Origin: Lentisphaerae bacterium GWF2_50_93
Lineage (GTDB): Bacteria > Verrucomicrobiota > Lentisphaeria > Victivallales > GWF2-50-93
Assembly: GCA_001804815.1 (NCBI GenBank)
Contig: MHBI01000086.1
Coordinates: 1 to 64,000 of the forward strand
Direction of reading: 5' to 3'
DNA: 64,000 nucleotides
This document shows positions 51,306-59,923 of this stretch, one piece after another (position 1 is the stretch's first letter; each line of letters starts with the position of its first letter). Made by a program: the position numbers and the translations under genes. The notes under the pieces are model-generated. The model did not search any database and had not been told where the DNA came from. It saw only the letters and a list, made by a program, of their open reading frames with translations.

Positions 51306-52133
51306 ATGGAAAACACGAAAATTGCATTGTTTAAGGGGAAGCAGGTAAGAAAGATAATCCATGAGGATGAATGGTGGCTTTCTGTTATTGATGTCGTATC
51401 TATTTTGACCGACAGCGACAATCCCAGAGACTACTGGTACAAAATGAAGGTCCGTGTTAAAAACGAGGATGGAACTGAGTTGTCGACAATTTGTCGACAA
51501 CTGAAACTTGTCTCCACAGATGGAAAAAAATATGAAACAGACTGTGCCAATACCGAGGGCATATTCCGGCTTATCCAGTCCATCCCATCACCCAAGGCGG
51601 AACCGTTCAAACGCTGGCTGGCGAAGGTCGGCTATGAAAGGGTGCAGGAGATAGAGAATCCCGAACTTGCCGCGAAACGTACCCGTATGATATACAAGCT
51701 CAAAGGCTATCCCGACGATTGGATAGAGAAAAGGATGCGCGGCATCACCATCCGTCAGGAACTGACAGACGAATGGGACAACAGGGGCGCTGAAAAAGAC
51801 AGGGATTACGAAATCCTTACGGCTGAAATCTCAAAGGCGTCGTTCGGCGTCACTCCTAGTGAATACAAGAACCTCAAAGGGCTGAAAAGAGAAAACCTCC
51901 GCGACCACATGGACGACTTCGAGCTCATATTCACGATGCTCGGTGAAAGATCAACCACTGAAATTCACCGTACCGAGGATTCCAAAGGCATGGAGAAGCT
52001 CAAGGATGATGCCAAGGCAGGAGGTGACATTGCAGGCAATGCCCGGAAGGAACTCGAGAAAAAGCTTGGCAGAACAGTGGTTTCTAAAAACAATTACCTG
52101 AAAAAGCCAGGAAGTGAAAAGAGATTGCCATAA
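51306..52133 (+). CDS. Bro-N domain protein inside the cas operon
   Basis: A 275-residue protein with a Bro-N (BRO/antirepressor-type) domain at about 1-110: IALFKGKQVRKIIHEDEWWL, VIDVVSILTDSDNPRDYWYKM and NTEGIFRLIQSIPSPKAEPF. The middle part has PELAAKRTRMIYKLKGYPDD and RMRGITIRQELTDEW; the end has GDIAGNARKELEKKLG and VVSKNNYLKK. This conserved chromosomal Bro-N type, also annotated as damage-inducible protein, occurs in Bacteroidetes and PVC genomes. Bro-N domains often bind DNA in phage regulators. It is not a core cas gene, yet it is in line with the operon, its TAA is directly followed by the cas4 GTG, and AGGAGG precedes its ATG. Confidence 0.85.
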   Translation: MENTKIALFKGKQVRKIIHEDEWWLSVIDVVSILTDSDNPRDYWYKMKVRVKNEDGTELSTICRQLKLVSTDGKKYETDCANTEGIFRLIQSIPSPKAEPFKRWLAKVGYERVQEIENPELAAKRTRMIYKLKGYPDDWIEKRMRGITIRQELTDEWDNRGAEKDRDYEILTAEISKASFGVTPSEYKNLKGLKRENLRDHMDDFELIFTMLGERSTTEIHRTEDSKGMEKLKDDAKAGGDIAGNARKELEKKLGRTVVSKNNYLKKPGSEKRLP

Positions 52134-52766
52134 GTGGAAGATAAAGAGGACAATTTTATTCCGCTCTCAGCACTGCAGCACTTCCTTTACTGTGAAAGGC
52201 AGTGCGCGCTGATACATGTCGAGCGGGTCTGGCAGGAGAACAGATTCACTCTCGAAGGCGAATTCATGCACGAAAAAGTAGATGACCAGAAGGTCAGAGC
52301 GCAGGGAGCAGATGTCAGGATCGAATATGGGTTGATGATGAGATCCCTGAAACTCGGTATCACAGGAAAAGCCGACGTGGTTGAATTCCATAAGAATACA
52401 GCAGGGGAATGGATTCCGTATCCTGTGGAATACAAGCGCGGGAAACCAAAGGAGAACAGATGCGACGAGGTGCAGCCATGCGCACAGGCCCTGTGCCTCG
52501 AGGAAATGATGGGAGTGTCAATCCCGGAAGGCTCGCTCTACTATGGAAAAACAAGGCATAGGCATGATGTGTCCTTTGATGAAGAACTGAGGAATCTGAC
52601 GATTGAAACAATAGATCGTCTCCATAAGTTGATTGATGAAAGAAAGACTCCTGCTCCGGTCTATGAAAAGGAAAAGTGCGACAACTGCTCGTTGCAGGAA
52701 CTCTGCATGCCGAAAGCGATGAGAAAGAATGTCGAAAAGTATATTGCCGATGAAATAAGTAAGTGA
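52134..52766 (+). CDS. cas4: Cas4 nuclease (adaptation)
   Basis: Cas4 trims new spacers and selects their PAM with Cas1-Cas2. The 210-residue protein has FLYCERQCALIHVERVW with the first Cys, a RecB-type nuclease core (GKADVVEF and PVEYKRGKPKE) and the C-terminal CDNCSLQELC; these Cys hold a 4Fe-4S cluster. The start is GTG at 52134, directly after the stop of the Bro-N gene, with no Shine-Dalgarno of its own, so translational coupling is likely. Confidence 0.93.
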   Translation: MEDKEDNFIPLSALQHFLYCERQCALIHVERVWQENRFTLEGEFMHEKVDDQKVRAQGADVRIEYGLMMRSLKLGITGKADVVEFHKNTAGEWIPYPVEYKRGKPKENRCDEVQPCAQALCLEEMMGVSIPEGSLYYGKTRHRHDVSFDEELRNLTIETIDRLHKLIDERKTPAPVYEKEKCDNCSLQELCMPKAMRKNVEKYIADEISK

Positions 52767-52777
52767 ATAAGGAAGCT

Positions 52778-52795
52778 GCAGACAGGAATGTCTGC
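52778..52795. repeat. Short palindrome GCAGACA-GGAA-TGTCTGC between cas4 and cas1
   Basis: The 7-bp arms are perfect. The hairpin contains the first possible cas1 start codon (52788) and its AGGA, so it may hide that start or be a member of a dispersed repeat class. A similar palindrome lies at 53842-53858 before cas2. Confidence 0.5.
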
Positions 52796-53831
52796 GCTAC
52801 TCAAGATGAAAAAGTTGCTCAATACTTTATTTGTCACGACACAGGGAGCGTATCTCTCGAAAGAGGGAGAGTGCATCCTTGTGAACGTGGAACGGGAAGT
52901 CAAGCTCCGCCTTCCCATCCACACTATCGGGGGGATTGTCTGTTTCGGACAAATCTCGATGAGTCCGTATCTCATGGGATTCTGCGCCGAAAAGAATGTG
53001 CTGGTGTCTTTCCTGAGCGAGAACGGTAAGTTTTTCGCAAGAGTGTATGGTCCTGTATCTGGAAACGTGCTTCTGCGAAAGGCGCAGTACAGGATGTCGG
53101 AAGACAATTTTGATTCCGCGAATGTCGCAAAAAACATATTGGCGGGGAAGTTGTGCAACTGCAGGACTGTCCTCAATAGATTCATAAGGGACCATGGAGA
53201 TGAGACCGGCGAAACAGAGGCCGTTTCGAGGAGGATTGACCAGCAGTTGGAAAGGATTAGGACTGTTCAAGGACTTGAAGAACTGCGCGGGATAGAGGGA
53301 GATTCTGCAAGATCTTACTTCTCCGTCTTTGACAATCTGATTACCGTACAAAAGGAAGATTTCAAATTCCAGGGCAGGAACAAACGCCCTCCGTTGGACA
53401 ATACCAATGCTCTTCTCTCTTTCGTCTACACCTTGCTTGCCCACGACGTGCAGTCCGCGCTTGAGACTGTCGGGCTTGACCCGGCGGTCGGATTCCTGCA
53501 CAGGGACAGGCCGGGCAGGGCAGGGTTGGCACTTGATCTAATGGAGGAGCTGAGACCGTTTTTCGCTGATAGGCTTGTCCTGTCCCTGATCAATCTCCAG
53601 AGGGTGAACGGCAAAGGATTCAGGCAGATGGAAGGTGGAGCAGTAGTCATGAATGACACCACCCGCAAGGAAGTTCTCATAGCCTATCAGGAGAGGAAAA
53701 AGGACGAACTGACACATCCGTTCATCGACGAAAAGATAAACGTCGGACTTGTCCCATATGTACAGGCGATGCTTTTTGCCAGATTCATCCGAGGCGATCT
53801 CGATGCCTATCCGCCTTTCATTTGGAAATAA
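52788..53831 (+). CDS. cas1: Cas1 integrase (type I-C)
   Basis: Cas1 with Cas2 inserts new spacers at the leader end of the array. The 347-residue protein has MKKLLNTLFVTTQGAYLSKE near its start, NVEREVKLRLPIHTIGGIVCFG, the metal-binding ALSFVYTLLAHDVQSALETVGLDP region, GFLHRDRPGRAGLALDLMEE (the Cas1 H/D/E motif) and GGAVVMNDTTRKEV. The annotated ATG is at 52788; an ATG at 52806 corresponds to the usual first residue of I-C Cas1 proteins and may be the true start. Confidence 0.93.
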   Translation: MSALLKMKKLLNTLFVTTQGAYLSKEGECILVNVEREVKLRLPIHTIGGIVCFGQISMSPYLMGFCAEKNVLVSFLSENGKFFARVYGPVSGNVLLRKAQYRMSEDNFDSANVAKNILAGKLCNCRTVLNRFIRDHGDETGETEAVSRRIDQQLERIRTVQGLEELRGIEGDSARSYFSVFDNLITVQKEDFKFQGRNKRPPLDNTNALLSFVYTLLAHDVQSALETVGLDPAVGFLHRDRPGRAGLALDLMEELRPFFADRLVLSLINLQRVNGKGFRQMEGGAVVMNDTTRKEVLIAYQERKKDELTHPFIDEKINVGLVPYVQAMLFARFIRGDLDAYPPFIWK

Positions 53832-53841
53832 ATAATGTAGG

Positions 53842-53858
53842 ACAGGCATCCTGCCTGT
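53842..53858. repeat. Short palindrome ACAGGCA-TCC-TGCCTGT between cas1 and cas2
   Basis: Perfect 7-bp arms in the 43-nt gap before cas2. It resembles, in position and in the CAGGAATG/CAGGCATC core, the palindrome before cas1. Such short palindromes are a dispersed repeat type in this genome. Confidence 0.5.
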
Positions 53859-53874
53859 TCAGGAAAGGACTTTT

Positions 53875-54165
53875 ATGCTCGTACTCGTCAGCTATGATGT
53901 CAAGACTTCTTCCGTTGACGGACAGAAACGGCTGAGAAGAGTCGCGAAGGTATGCATGGATTATGGACAGAGGGTTCAGAACTCAGTTTTTGAATGCCTG
54001 GTGGACCAGACACAGTTTACGATGTTGAAGAAGAGATTGCTAGATGAAATTGATGTAGAGCTTGACAGTCTTAGATTTTATTTTCTGGGAAACAACTGGC
54101 ATGGAAGAGTTGAACATGTCGGGGCAAAGCCTACAGTAGATCTTGAAGGTTCGCTGATAATATGA
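53875..54165 (+). CDS. cas2: Cas2 (adaptation)
   Basis: A 96-residue ferredoxin-fold protein that forms the integrase complex with Cas1. MLVLVSYDVKT with the conserved Asp, LRRVAKVCMDYGQRVQNSVFECLV and DSLRFYFLGNNW are typical of the I-C Cas2 group. It ends the cas operon; its stop overlaps the left end of the inverted-repeat element at 54163. Confidence 0.95.
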   Translation: MLVLVSYDVKTSSVDGQKRLRRVAKVCMDYGQRVQNSVFECLVDQTQFTMLKKRLLDEIDVELDSLRFYFLGNNWHGRVEHVGAKPTVDLEGSLII

Positions 54166-54296
54166 GCTGATTGCAAAATACACAGAACGGTTGTGTCGGA
54201 AATATACTCGTTGGAGTTCACAACTGTTAGTGTGTCTTGATATTTTAGAGGATACACACGCTGAAGCCGTGAACACCAACTTTAGCAATCAGCTCA
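54163..54296. mobile_element. Candidate MITE-like inverted-repeat element between cas2 and the leader
   Basis: The ends TGAGCTGATTGC (54163-54174) and GCAATCAGCTCA (54285-54296) are perfect 12-bp inverted repeats 134 bp apart. Inside lie a second imperfect palindrome GTTGGAGTTCAC/GTGAACACCAAC (54210-54221, 54269-54280) and GTGTGT/ACACAC. The left end begins on the cas2 stop codon. It encodes no protein. No clear target-site duplication is visible, so a structured, non-mobile leader extension is the alternative. Confidence 0.45.
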
Positions 54297-54299
54297 AAA

Positions 54300-54321
54300 G
54301 AGGCAATTGCATAATTGCCTC
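54300..54321 (+). terminator. Possible terminator hairpin of the cas operon
   Basis: GAGGCAATT (54300-54308) and AATTGCCTC (54313-54321) form a perfect 9-bp stem with a GCAT loop. The following bases (TATATAAATAA) are not a T-run, so function as a terminator is uncertain. Confidence 0.35.
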
Positions 54322-54511
54322 TATATAAATAAAATTGCGAACCTTAAGAGATCTACTACTGCCAGTAGGCTTCGCAAAATTTATAACTACATTGCTATTA
54401 ACATGATACAGCAAGAAGTATAAATGGCCTGTTCCTATGTCAAAATTTTCTTGCGAAGTTCGCGAAAATATACGATTTGCTCTTTGATAATTAAAGAGTT
54501 ATAATTTGACC
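54322..54511 (+). promoter_or_regulatory. CRISPR leader with promoter
   Basis: This AT-rich 190-nt stretch directly precedes the first repeat. TATAAT at 54500-54505, 7 nt before the repeat, is a consensus -10, and CTCTTT/AAAGAG (54480-54498) is an inverted repeat just upstream. TTGCGAA-type words recur at 54335, 54371 (as TTCGCAA) and 54451. The leader is at the end with ATTGAAAC downstream, so the array is read on the plus strand and newest spacers are nearest cas2. Confidence 0.7.
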
Positions 54512-56287
54512 GTCGCTCCCCGCGTGGGGGGCGTGGATTGAAACACTGATCCTATTTCAACGGAATACCTGTTCCAGGTCGCTCCCCGCGTGGGGGGCGT
54601 GGATTGAAACAGGGACAATTCTACGGAAAGCCTCCTTGAATATTGGGTCGCTCCCCGCGTGGGGGGCGTGGATTGAAACCAGAAGTGCAGTGGGCAGCGA
54701 AAGCATGGGTTGGTCGCTCCCCGCGTGGGGGGCGTGGATTGAAACTTGAACCTGCTGGGCAGTTTCTTCTCCCAGCCGGTCGCTCCCCGCGTGGGGGGCG
54801 TGGATTGAAACCGGCCTCAACGGGATCGAGATACAGCCCGCCGAACGTCGCTCCCCGCGTGGGGGGCGTGGATTGAAACTTATGAATCGAAGCATCAACG
54901 GCATCAGGCTCAAGTCGCTCCCCGCGTGGGGGGCGTGGATTGAAACAAAGTTCCTTGCGCCTGGTATGCCCTGAATGCAAACGTCGCTCCCCGCGTGGGG
55001 GGCGTGGATTGAAACAGGCGATGAGTTCAAAGCCGCGATGAATCTCCCTAAGTCGCTCCCCGCGTGGGGGGCGTGGATTGAAACTCTCTGTTCTGTTGTC
55101 ATTTCTTAACCTCCGGCTGTCGCTCCCCGCGTGGGGGGCGTGGATTGAAACAATCCGCAATCAAGGAGCGGTGTCTCGGGGCAGGGGGTCGCTCCCCGCG
55201 TGGGGGGCGTGGATTGAAACAGATTGATACTACCGTTTCCGGGGCGGTTATCAAGTCGCTCCCCGCGTGGGGGGCGTGGATTGAAACCACGGACAAGGCA
55301 ACGGGAATTATAGATGTTCTCGTCGCTCCCCGCGTGGGGGGCGTGGATTGAAACCTGTCGTGATTTGGAAATACGACGGCGCGGGCGGTCGCTCCCCGCG
55401 TGGGGGGCGTGGATTGAAACTTCTTGATACCGTGAACTCTCCCTTTGTGTCCGGCGTCGCTCCCCGCGTGGGGGGCGTGGATTGAAACAAAAGGAATGGA
55501 AGAAAGTCCAGGGAACCATATCGTCGCTCCCCGCGTGGGGGGCGTGGATTGAAACAGCAGATAGCGCAGACCGTCAGGAAATGGCGATGTCGCTCCCCGC
55601 GTGGGGGGCGTGGATTGAAACAGCAGATAGCGCAGACCGTCAGGAAATGGCGATAGTCGCTCCCCGCGTGGGGGGCGTGGATTGAAACACGATAAAGGAG
55701 AAATAGAATCATATAGGAAAAGTCGCTCCCCGCGTGGGGGGCGTGGATTGAAACCCGGCTTGCATAAGCGGATATGCAATATATTATAGTCGCTCCCCGC
55801 GTGGGGGGCGTGGATTGAAACCCGCCCCGCAGGATGCCGCAATGCCCTATCTCCGTCGCTCCCCGCGTGGGGGGCGTGGATTGAAACCTGATCAAGGCAT
55901 CGGCAACCGCCGACGGATCCAGTCGCTCCCCGCGTGGGGGGCGTGGATTGAAACTCCTTTCGGGGAACGCTCTAAAATCAACCTGACGTCGCTCCCCGCG
56001 TGGGGGGCGTGGATTGAAACAACAAGGCCGTCTTTCTATTCTAATTACACGTCTGTCGCTCCCCGCGTGGGGGGCGTGGATTGAAACAGGCCGTGACTGG
56101 GGTGATCAGTATAATTGGCCTGTCGCTCCCCGCGTGGGGGGCGTGGATTGAAACAACGAGACCGATACTTTCGATATTGCCGTCGATAGTCGCTCCCCGC
56201 GTGGGGGGCGTGGATTGAAACATGCTTATCAAGACTGATACCGATGCCTGGGATGTCGCTCCCCGCGTGGGGGGCGTGGATTGAAAC
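54512..56287 (+). CRISPR. Type I-C CRISPR array, 27 intact repeats
   Basis: Twenty-seven identical 33-bp repeats begin GTCGCTCCCC and end ATTGAAAC. The stem CGCTCCCC/GGGGGGCG (one G-T pair) with a GCGT loop is the I-C hairpin. Twenty-six spacers of 33-36 nt lie between them; two neighbouring ones (55556-55588 and 55622-55655) are the same sequence, the second one base longer. A 27th spacer and a degenerate repeat follow at 56288. Pre-crRNA should be cut by Cas5c 3' of the hairpin, leaving a handle that ends ATTGAAAC. No spacer origin can be recognised by eye. Confidence 0.98.
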
Positions 56288-56353
56288 CATCCGAATAAAA
56301 TTGATTTTGCTGTTCTTAAAGTTACTCCCTGCTAGGAGGGTATGTATTTTCCG
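56288..56353 (+). CRISPR. Terminal spacer and degenerate last repeat
   Basis: A 33-nt spacer (56288-56320) is followed by GTTACTCCCTGCTAGGAGGG (56321-56340) and TATGTATTTTCCG, which aligns with the repeat at about 19 of 33 positions and keeps the stem-loop character. It marks the old end of the array. Confidence 0.6.
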
Positions 56354-56386
56354 CTGTATCTTCTATCTGAGTTTTGGTGTTAATGC

Positions 56387-59300
56387 TTACTCCAGTATCA
56401 GATCACCGACAAGATTGACTTCCTTCAGATGGACTCCGCTGAACCAGCCCATGAAGGCGGAGCGGCCCGGGCCGTCGTCCTCGTTAATGATCATCGACAT
56501 CCCCAGGTTCATCCCGGCTGACGGCTTGAAAGGAGCTATCCGCGCCCAGGGGATCGCAACTTCGTAGACGATGTTTCCACTGTTCTCGTCAAGCCTCTTC
56601 AGTGCGATTTTCATATCTGTGATCTCGCCCGTATGCGTTCCTGCATCTGCGGAAAGATGGCACCACGCCTGCGGCCCCTTCTGTCCTAGCCCCATTGAAT
56701 AGTCGTAGCGACCCTTCTTCTCCTCCTCCTTGCGGTACGGATCGAAGAGGAACTGCAGTCCGTCCTGGTTCCACATCTGGCTGTCGCTCTTCGGATTCAC
56801 AAACTTGTCGTCCGCGACCTCGACCGCGACATAAAGATATTTCTCATCCCAGAGCATCCTTAGTGTGCCTGAAAGATTCCCGGGGCCGGTCCACTTGTAT
56901 TTTTCAGGAAATACCAGGCAGACCTGCCGTTCTTCATTTAGAGAGAGGGTGCCTGCACCCTTCCAGTCGGCCTCGTCGAGGTTCCCGTCAATCTTGATTT
57001 CCGATTTCGCCTTTGCGACTTTCGCAAATCCGCCGAAGGATCTTGTCTTGACAGCCATGTTTCCGGAACTGTCATATACCGTAGTCTTAACCCTGTAGAT
57101 CGTCAGCCTGTCGGTATTCTCCAGGGGAAGGACAATCTTCTTTTTCTCGCCGGGCTCCAATGAAACCGTTCCATCCGCCGAATCCTTGAAATAGGCGTTG
57201 GACGGAGATGCGGCCTGCAAGTCGAAAGAACCTTTTGACATCGGAATCTCATCGGATATTTCCAGCGAATATTTCATGGTCTCGGGTTTAGGTGAATTGT
57301 TGCTGAGGGTCAGCTCTACAGCCGGTTTGCCGTTTGATGCGGCGACAGGATTAAGTTCGAAGGAAACTCTGCTTTTCACCGGTATTCTGATGAGCATCTC
57401 GGTCGCCCCGCAATCCTTGTTCCCTTCCAGGGATGCCCTGAACGCCACCGCCTGCGCATTGCACGATTCCGGAGTCTTGACTTTATAGGAGATCTCATTC
57501 ATTCCATCCCCGAGTTTCTTCTTTTCTCCAGGGGAGATATCAAACTGGAACGGACCGGCGAGGGCAGGTATTCTCTCCTCGGCGGCATCCGTCTTGATGA
57601 CTATTTGCGAATTCGCTCCCTGCACCAGGTAATCAGGAAGCGCTGCGATTTTCGCAGACGGATTCAGATTGATCTTGTCATGCATGATTTCCCCGCTATC
57701 GAAAAGCACAAGCACAGGATCCTCTCCGACTCTGATATTCACGCCTTTTCCAGCCGCATTGATCTTGATATTCCTTCCATCGAGATATTTTATCTGGACA
57801 TCATTTACATCAGGAAGATCGAGGCAGATGTCCGCTGTGCCTTTCGTATTCCAGAGCACGGCCAGGCAATTGCCCTTTTTATTTTTAAAAAGAAATTCCG
57901 AGACACCGGAGGTATCCTGGATTTCTTTTACGAACTTCTTGTCGCACATGGAATTTATCAGATGGTAATACGCCACTGCGTCGATCCGGGGAAGGTGCAT
58001 GTTGTATTTTGCCGCGAAAAGATCCATCGAGTCGGAATATGTCCCCGTGCGTTTGCCGTCCGGATCCGGCATTCCGCCAGTAGCGAACCATGTGAAATAT
58101 TCGCCGCCGTCCGCGAAGAAGCATACCGCCTTCCTGACGATGTCCTTGGCGATCTCATGACGCGTCAAGCCCTGGCTCTTGGAGCCTATCTCGGTCGACC
58201 ATATCGGCTTTTTGCCGCCGTACTTCGCGAAGAGCTCCCTGTATCTTGCCATTGCGCTGCGGAGTTCGCCGAGATCGCTGTATGCATGGACATTATACAC
58301 GTCCTGGTATGCCTGGAATCCCGCCTTGAAGAACTCCTCGCTCGGGCCGATGGCCGAACCGATTGCGACGACTGTCGGATCGACCTTCTTTATTTCCTCG
58401 TAGACAATCCTGTAGGTGTTCACGTCATCCTTGACTTTTTCCAGGTCCCAGAACGGCGGTTCGTTGCCGATCTGGAACGCCCAGAGCCCCTTCGAACGGT
58501 ATTTCTCGATGCTTTTCCTTACGCCAATCCTCAGCGCCTCCTCGCTGTACGGGGAAACCTTGTAGTGCTCGTTGTCCATTGCCGGATACAATGCCCCGTA
58601 AGGCAGCATCCCGAACTTCTTCGGCCAGCCAAGACGGGAATCGTAGGCATAGCCTTCGTCGTACTTCGGTTCGTAGGGCGCTTCCTTCGGATACATCCAG
58701 AAGGTCAGACAGCGTCTCAGGCCGAGTCTTGCTGAGAGCGGGAAATATTCGTAGACGGTAGCGTTCCAGGTATGTGCGCCGAACGGAATGTCCATGGGAT
58801 CGTATTTGAATGTTTCGGCTTCCGGAAGGACCGCGAACGACATCTTCTCCTTCAGCATCTTGCCGTCGCCCATGGGAATTGACATCCTTATCTCGTAGTA
58901 CGGACCGATCTTCGGGGAAAGAGCCTTGAGATCGAGTGTCGCTGAATAGATGTTCCTGCCCTTGGCGTTTTTTCCTCCGGAGGCCAGCTTGCCGGACTGG
59001 GCCTGGCAGAAAGTCTCGCCCCAGTAGTCGCAGAGCTCCCATGTGAAATCCATTGATGTTCCAGGAAGCGGCTCCTCGGATTCCACGTTCATCTGGATGA
59101 CTGGCGCCTCATCAGGAAGGAACATGAATCCGAGATTGGATGATTTGAAGACGATCCTGCAGGAACTGTCTGACGATGCCTTGCCAAGGTAAGAGAGCTT
59201 CAAATTGTCCAGCCAGACCGAGCCGTGTGTCTTGTTTATGTCGAGTATAAGTCTGGCTTTGACGGCCTTGTCGGGGCACGGCACCCGCTCCTTGAAAATC

Positions 59301-59698
59301 TTCCATGCGTTCTTTCCGCAGAGGTAGGTGACAGTCTTTTTTTCGATTTCCTTGGAATTGGAATCAAGGAACGCGATCGAGAGCATGGCATTGAATGAGG
59401 CGTCCTGCGCATAGAGATCGCCCTTCATCGCTCCGGAGATCTCATAGATCCCCTTTTCAACCTTGAACTTCTCGCTGGTTGCCTGGGTATCAGGAAGAGT
59501 CACCGGATCCCTTGTGAGTTTCAGGGACTGCTTTCCATCGATTTTCTCCTCCTGGTCGAGGACCGCGACACCTTTTATCTGCCATGAAGCCGGAAGTTCC
59601 CCACCGCTCTCGAATGACGGGTTGGCTATTGGGACATCAGCTCCTAGCAGGGTTAAAGACGACATCAGGCAGGCGAATCCAGCAGCAAGTATTTTCAT
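56387..59698 (-). CDS. Secreted multidomain glycoside hydrolase, clan GH-A-like, with CBM9-like end
   Basis: A 1103-residue exported protein (signal peptide ends near LLGADV). Residues about 25-185 form a carbohydrate-binding jelly roll starting NPSFESGGELPASWQIKG. A central TIM barrel (about 300-640) has the acid/base region LWAFQIGNEPPFWDLEKV and a putative nucleophile Glu in KPIWSTEIGSKSQG, as in clan GH-A enzymes (GH5/GH39 type). Beta-sandwich linkers follow, and the C-terminal about 200 residues begin EIKIDGNLDEADWKGAG, a CBM9-like module. Substrate cannot be named. The ATG at 59698 has AGGAG 6 nt upstream. It lies beyond the CRISPR array, in a group of secreted hydrolases. Confidence 0.8.
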   Translation of the reverse strand: MKILAAGFACLMSSLTLLGADVPIANPSFESGGELPASWQIKGVAVLDQEEKIDGKQSLKLTRDPVTLPDTQATSEKFKVEKGIYEISGAMKGDLYAQDASFNAMLSIAFLDSNSKEIEKKTVTYLCGKNAWKIFKERVPCPDKAVKARLILDINKTHGSVWLDNLKLSYLGKASSDSSCRIVFKSSNLGFMFLPDEAPVIQMNVESEEPLPGTSMDFTWELCDYWGETFCQAQSGKLASGGKNAKGRNIYSATLDLKALSPKIGPYYEIRMSIPMGDGKMLKEKMSFAVLPEAETFKYDPMDIPFGAHTWNATVYEYFPLSARLGLRRCLTFWMYPKEAPYEPKYDEGYAYDSRLGWPKKFGMLPYGALYPAMDNEHYKVSPYSEEALRIGVRKSIEKYRSKGLWAFQIGNEPPFWDLEKVKDDVNTYRIVYEEIKKVDPTVVAIGSAIGPSEEFFKAGFQAYQDVYNVHAYSDLGELRSAMARYRELFAKYGGKKPIWSTEIGSKSQGLTRHEIAKDIVRKAVCFFADGGEYFTWFATGGMPDPDGKRTGTYSDSMDLFAAKYNMHLPRIDAVAYYHLINSMCDKKFVKEIQDTSGVSEFLFKNKKGNCLAVLWNTKGTADICLDLPDVNDVQIKYLDGRNIKINAAGKGVNIRVGEDPVLVLFDSGEIMHDKINLNPSAKIAALPDYLVQGANSQIVIKTDAAEERIPALAGPFQFDISPGEKKKLGDGMNEISYKVKTPESCNAQAVAFRASLEGNKDCGATEMLIRIPVKSRVSFELNPVAASNGKPAVELTLSNNSPKPETMKYSLEISDEIPMSKGSFDLQAASPSNAYFKDSADGTVSLEPGEKKKIVLPLENTDRLTIYRVKTTVYDSSGNMAVKTRSFGGFAKVAKAKSEIKIDGNLDEADWKGAGTLSLNEERQVCLVFPEKYKWTGPGNLSGTLRMLWDEKYLYVAVEVADDKFVNPKSDSQMWNQDGLQFLFDPYRKEEEKKGRYDYSMGLGQKGPQAWCHLSADAGTHTGEITDMKIALKRLDENSGNIVYEVAIPWARIAPFKPSAGMNLGMSMIINEDDGPGRSAFMGWFSGVHLKEVNLVGDLILE

Positions 59699-59923
59699 GT
59701 TTATCTCCTGAGCCAATTGCAAAACCCTGAATTTATCAGAGTTCCGAAGCTGGCATTCTCCTTGTTATTATAAAATTTATTCGTAAAACCGATTTATTTA
59801 CTGGAAAACTCTCTTTTTGACTATAAGCCTGCTTTTACCTTTTCCTTAATGTGGTCTGGACAGAGGCAGTTATTGAACAGGTTCCAATATGACTCTCCTG
59901 ATATCAGGCATCTTGATTGCCTC

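Noticed and set aside
51306..52133. Reading the Bro-N gene as a prophage remnant
   Set aside because: No other phage gene is near, composition is like that of neighbours and it is tightly packed in the operon.
54557..56290. Long open frames across the CRISPR array with repeating SIHAPHAGSD or FNPRPPRGER peptides
   Set aside because: They are translations of the 33-bp repeats; the length divisible by three and lack of stops make false frames.
57605..58735. A 376-codon plus-strand frame opposite the secreted hydrolase
   Set aside because: Antisense shadow of a conserved multidomain protein.
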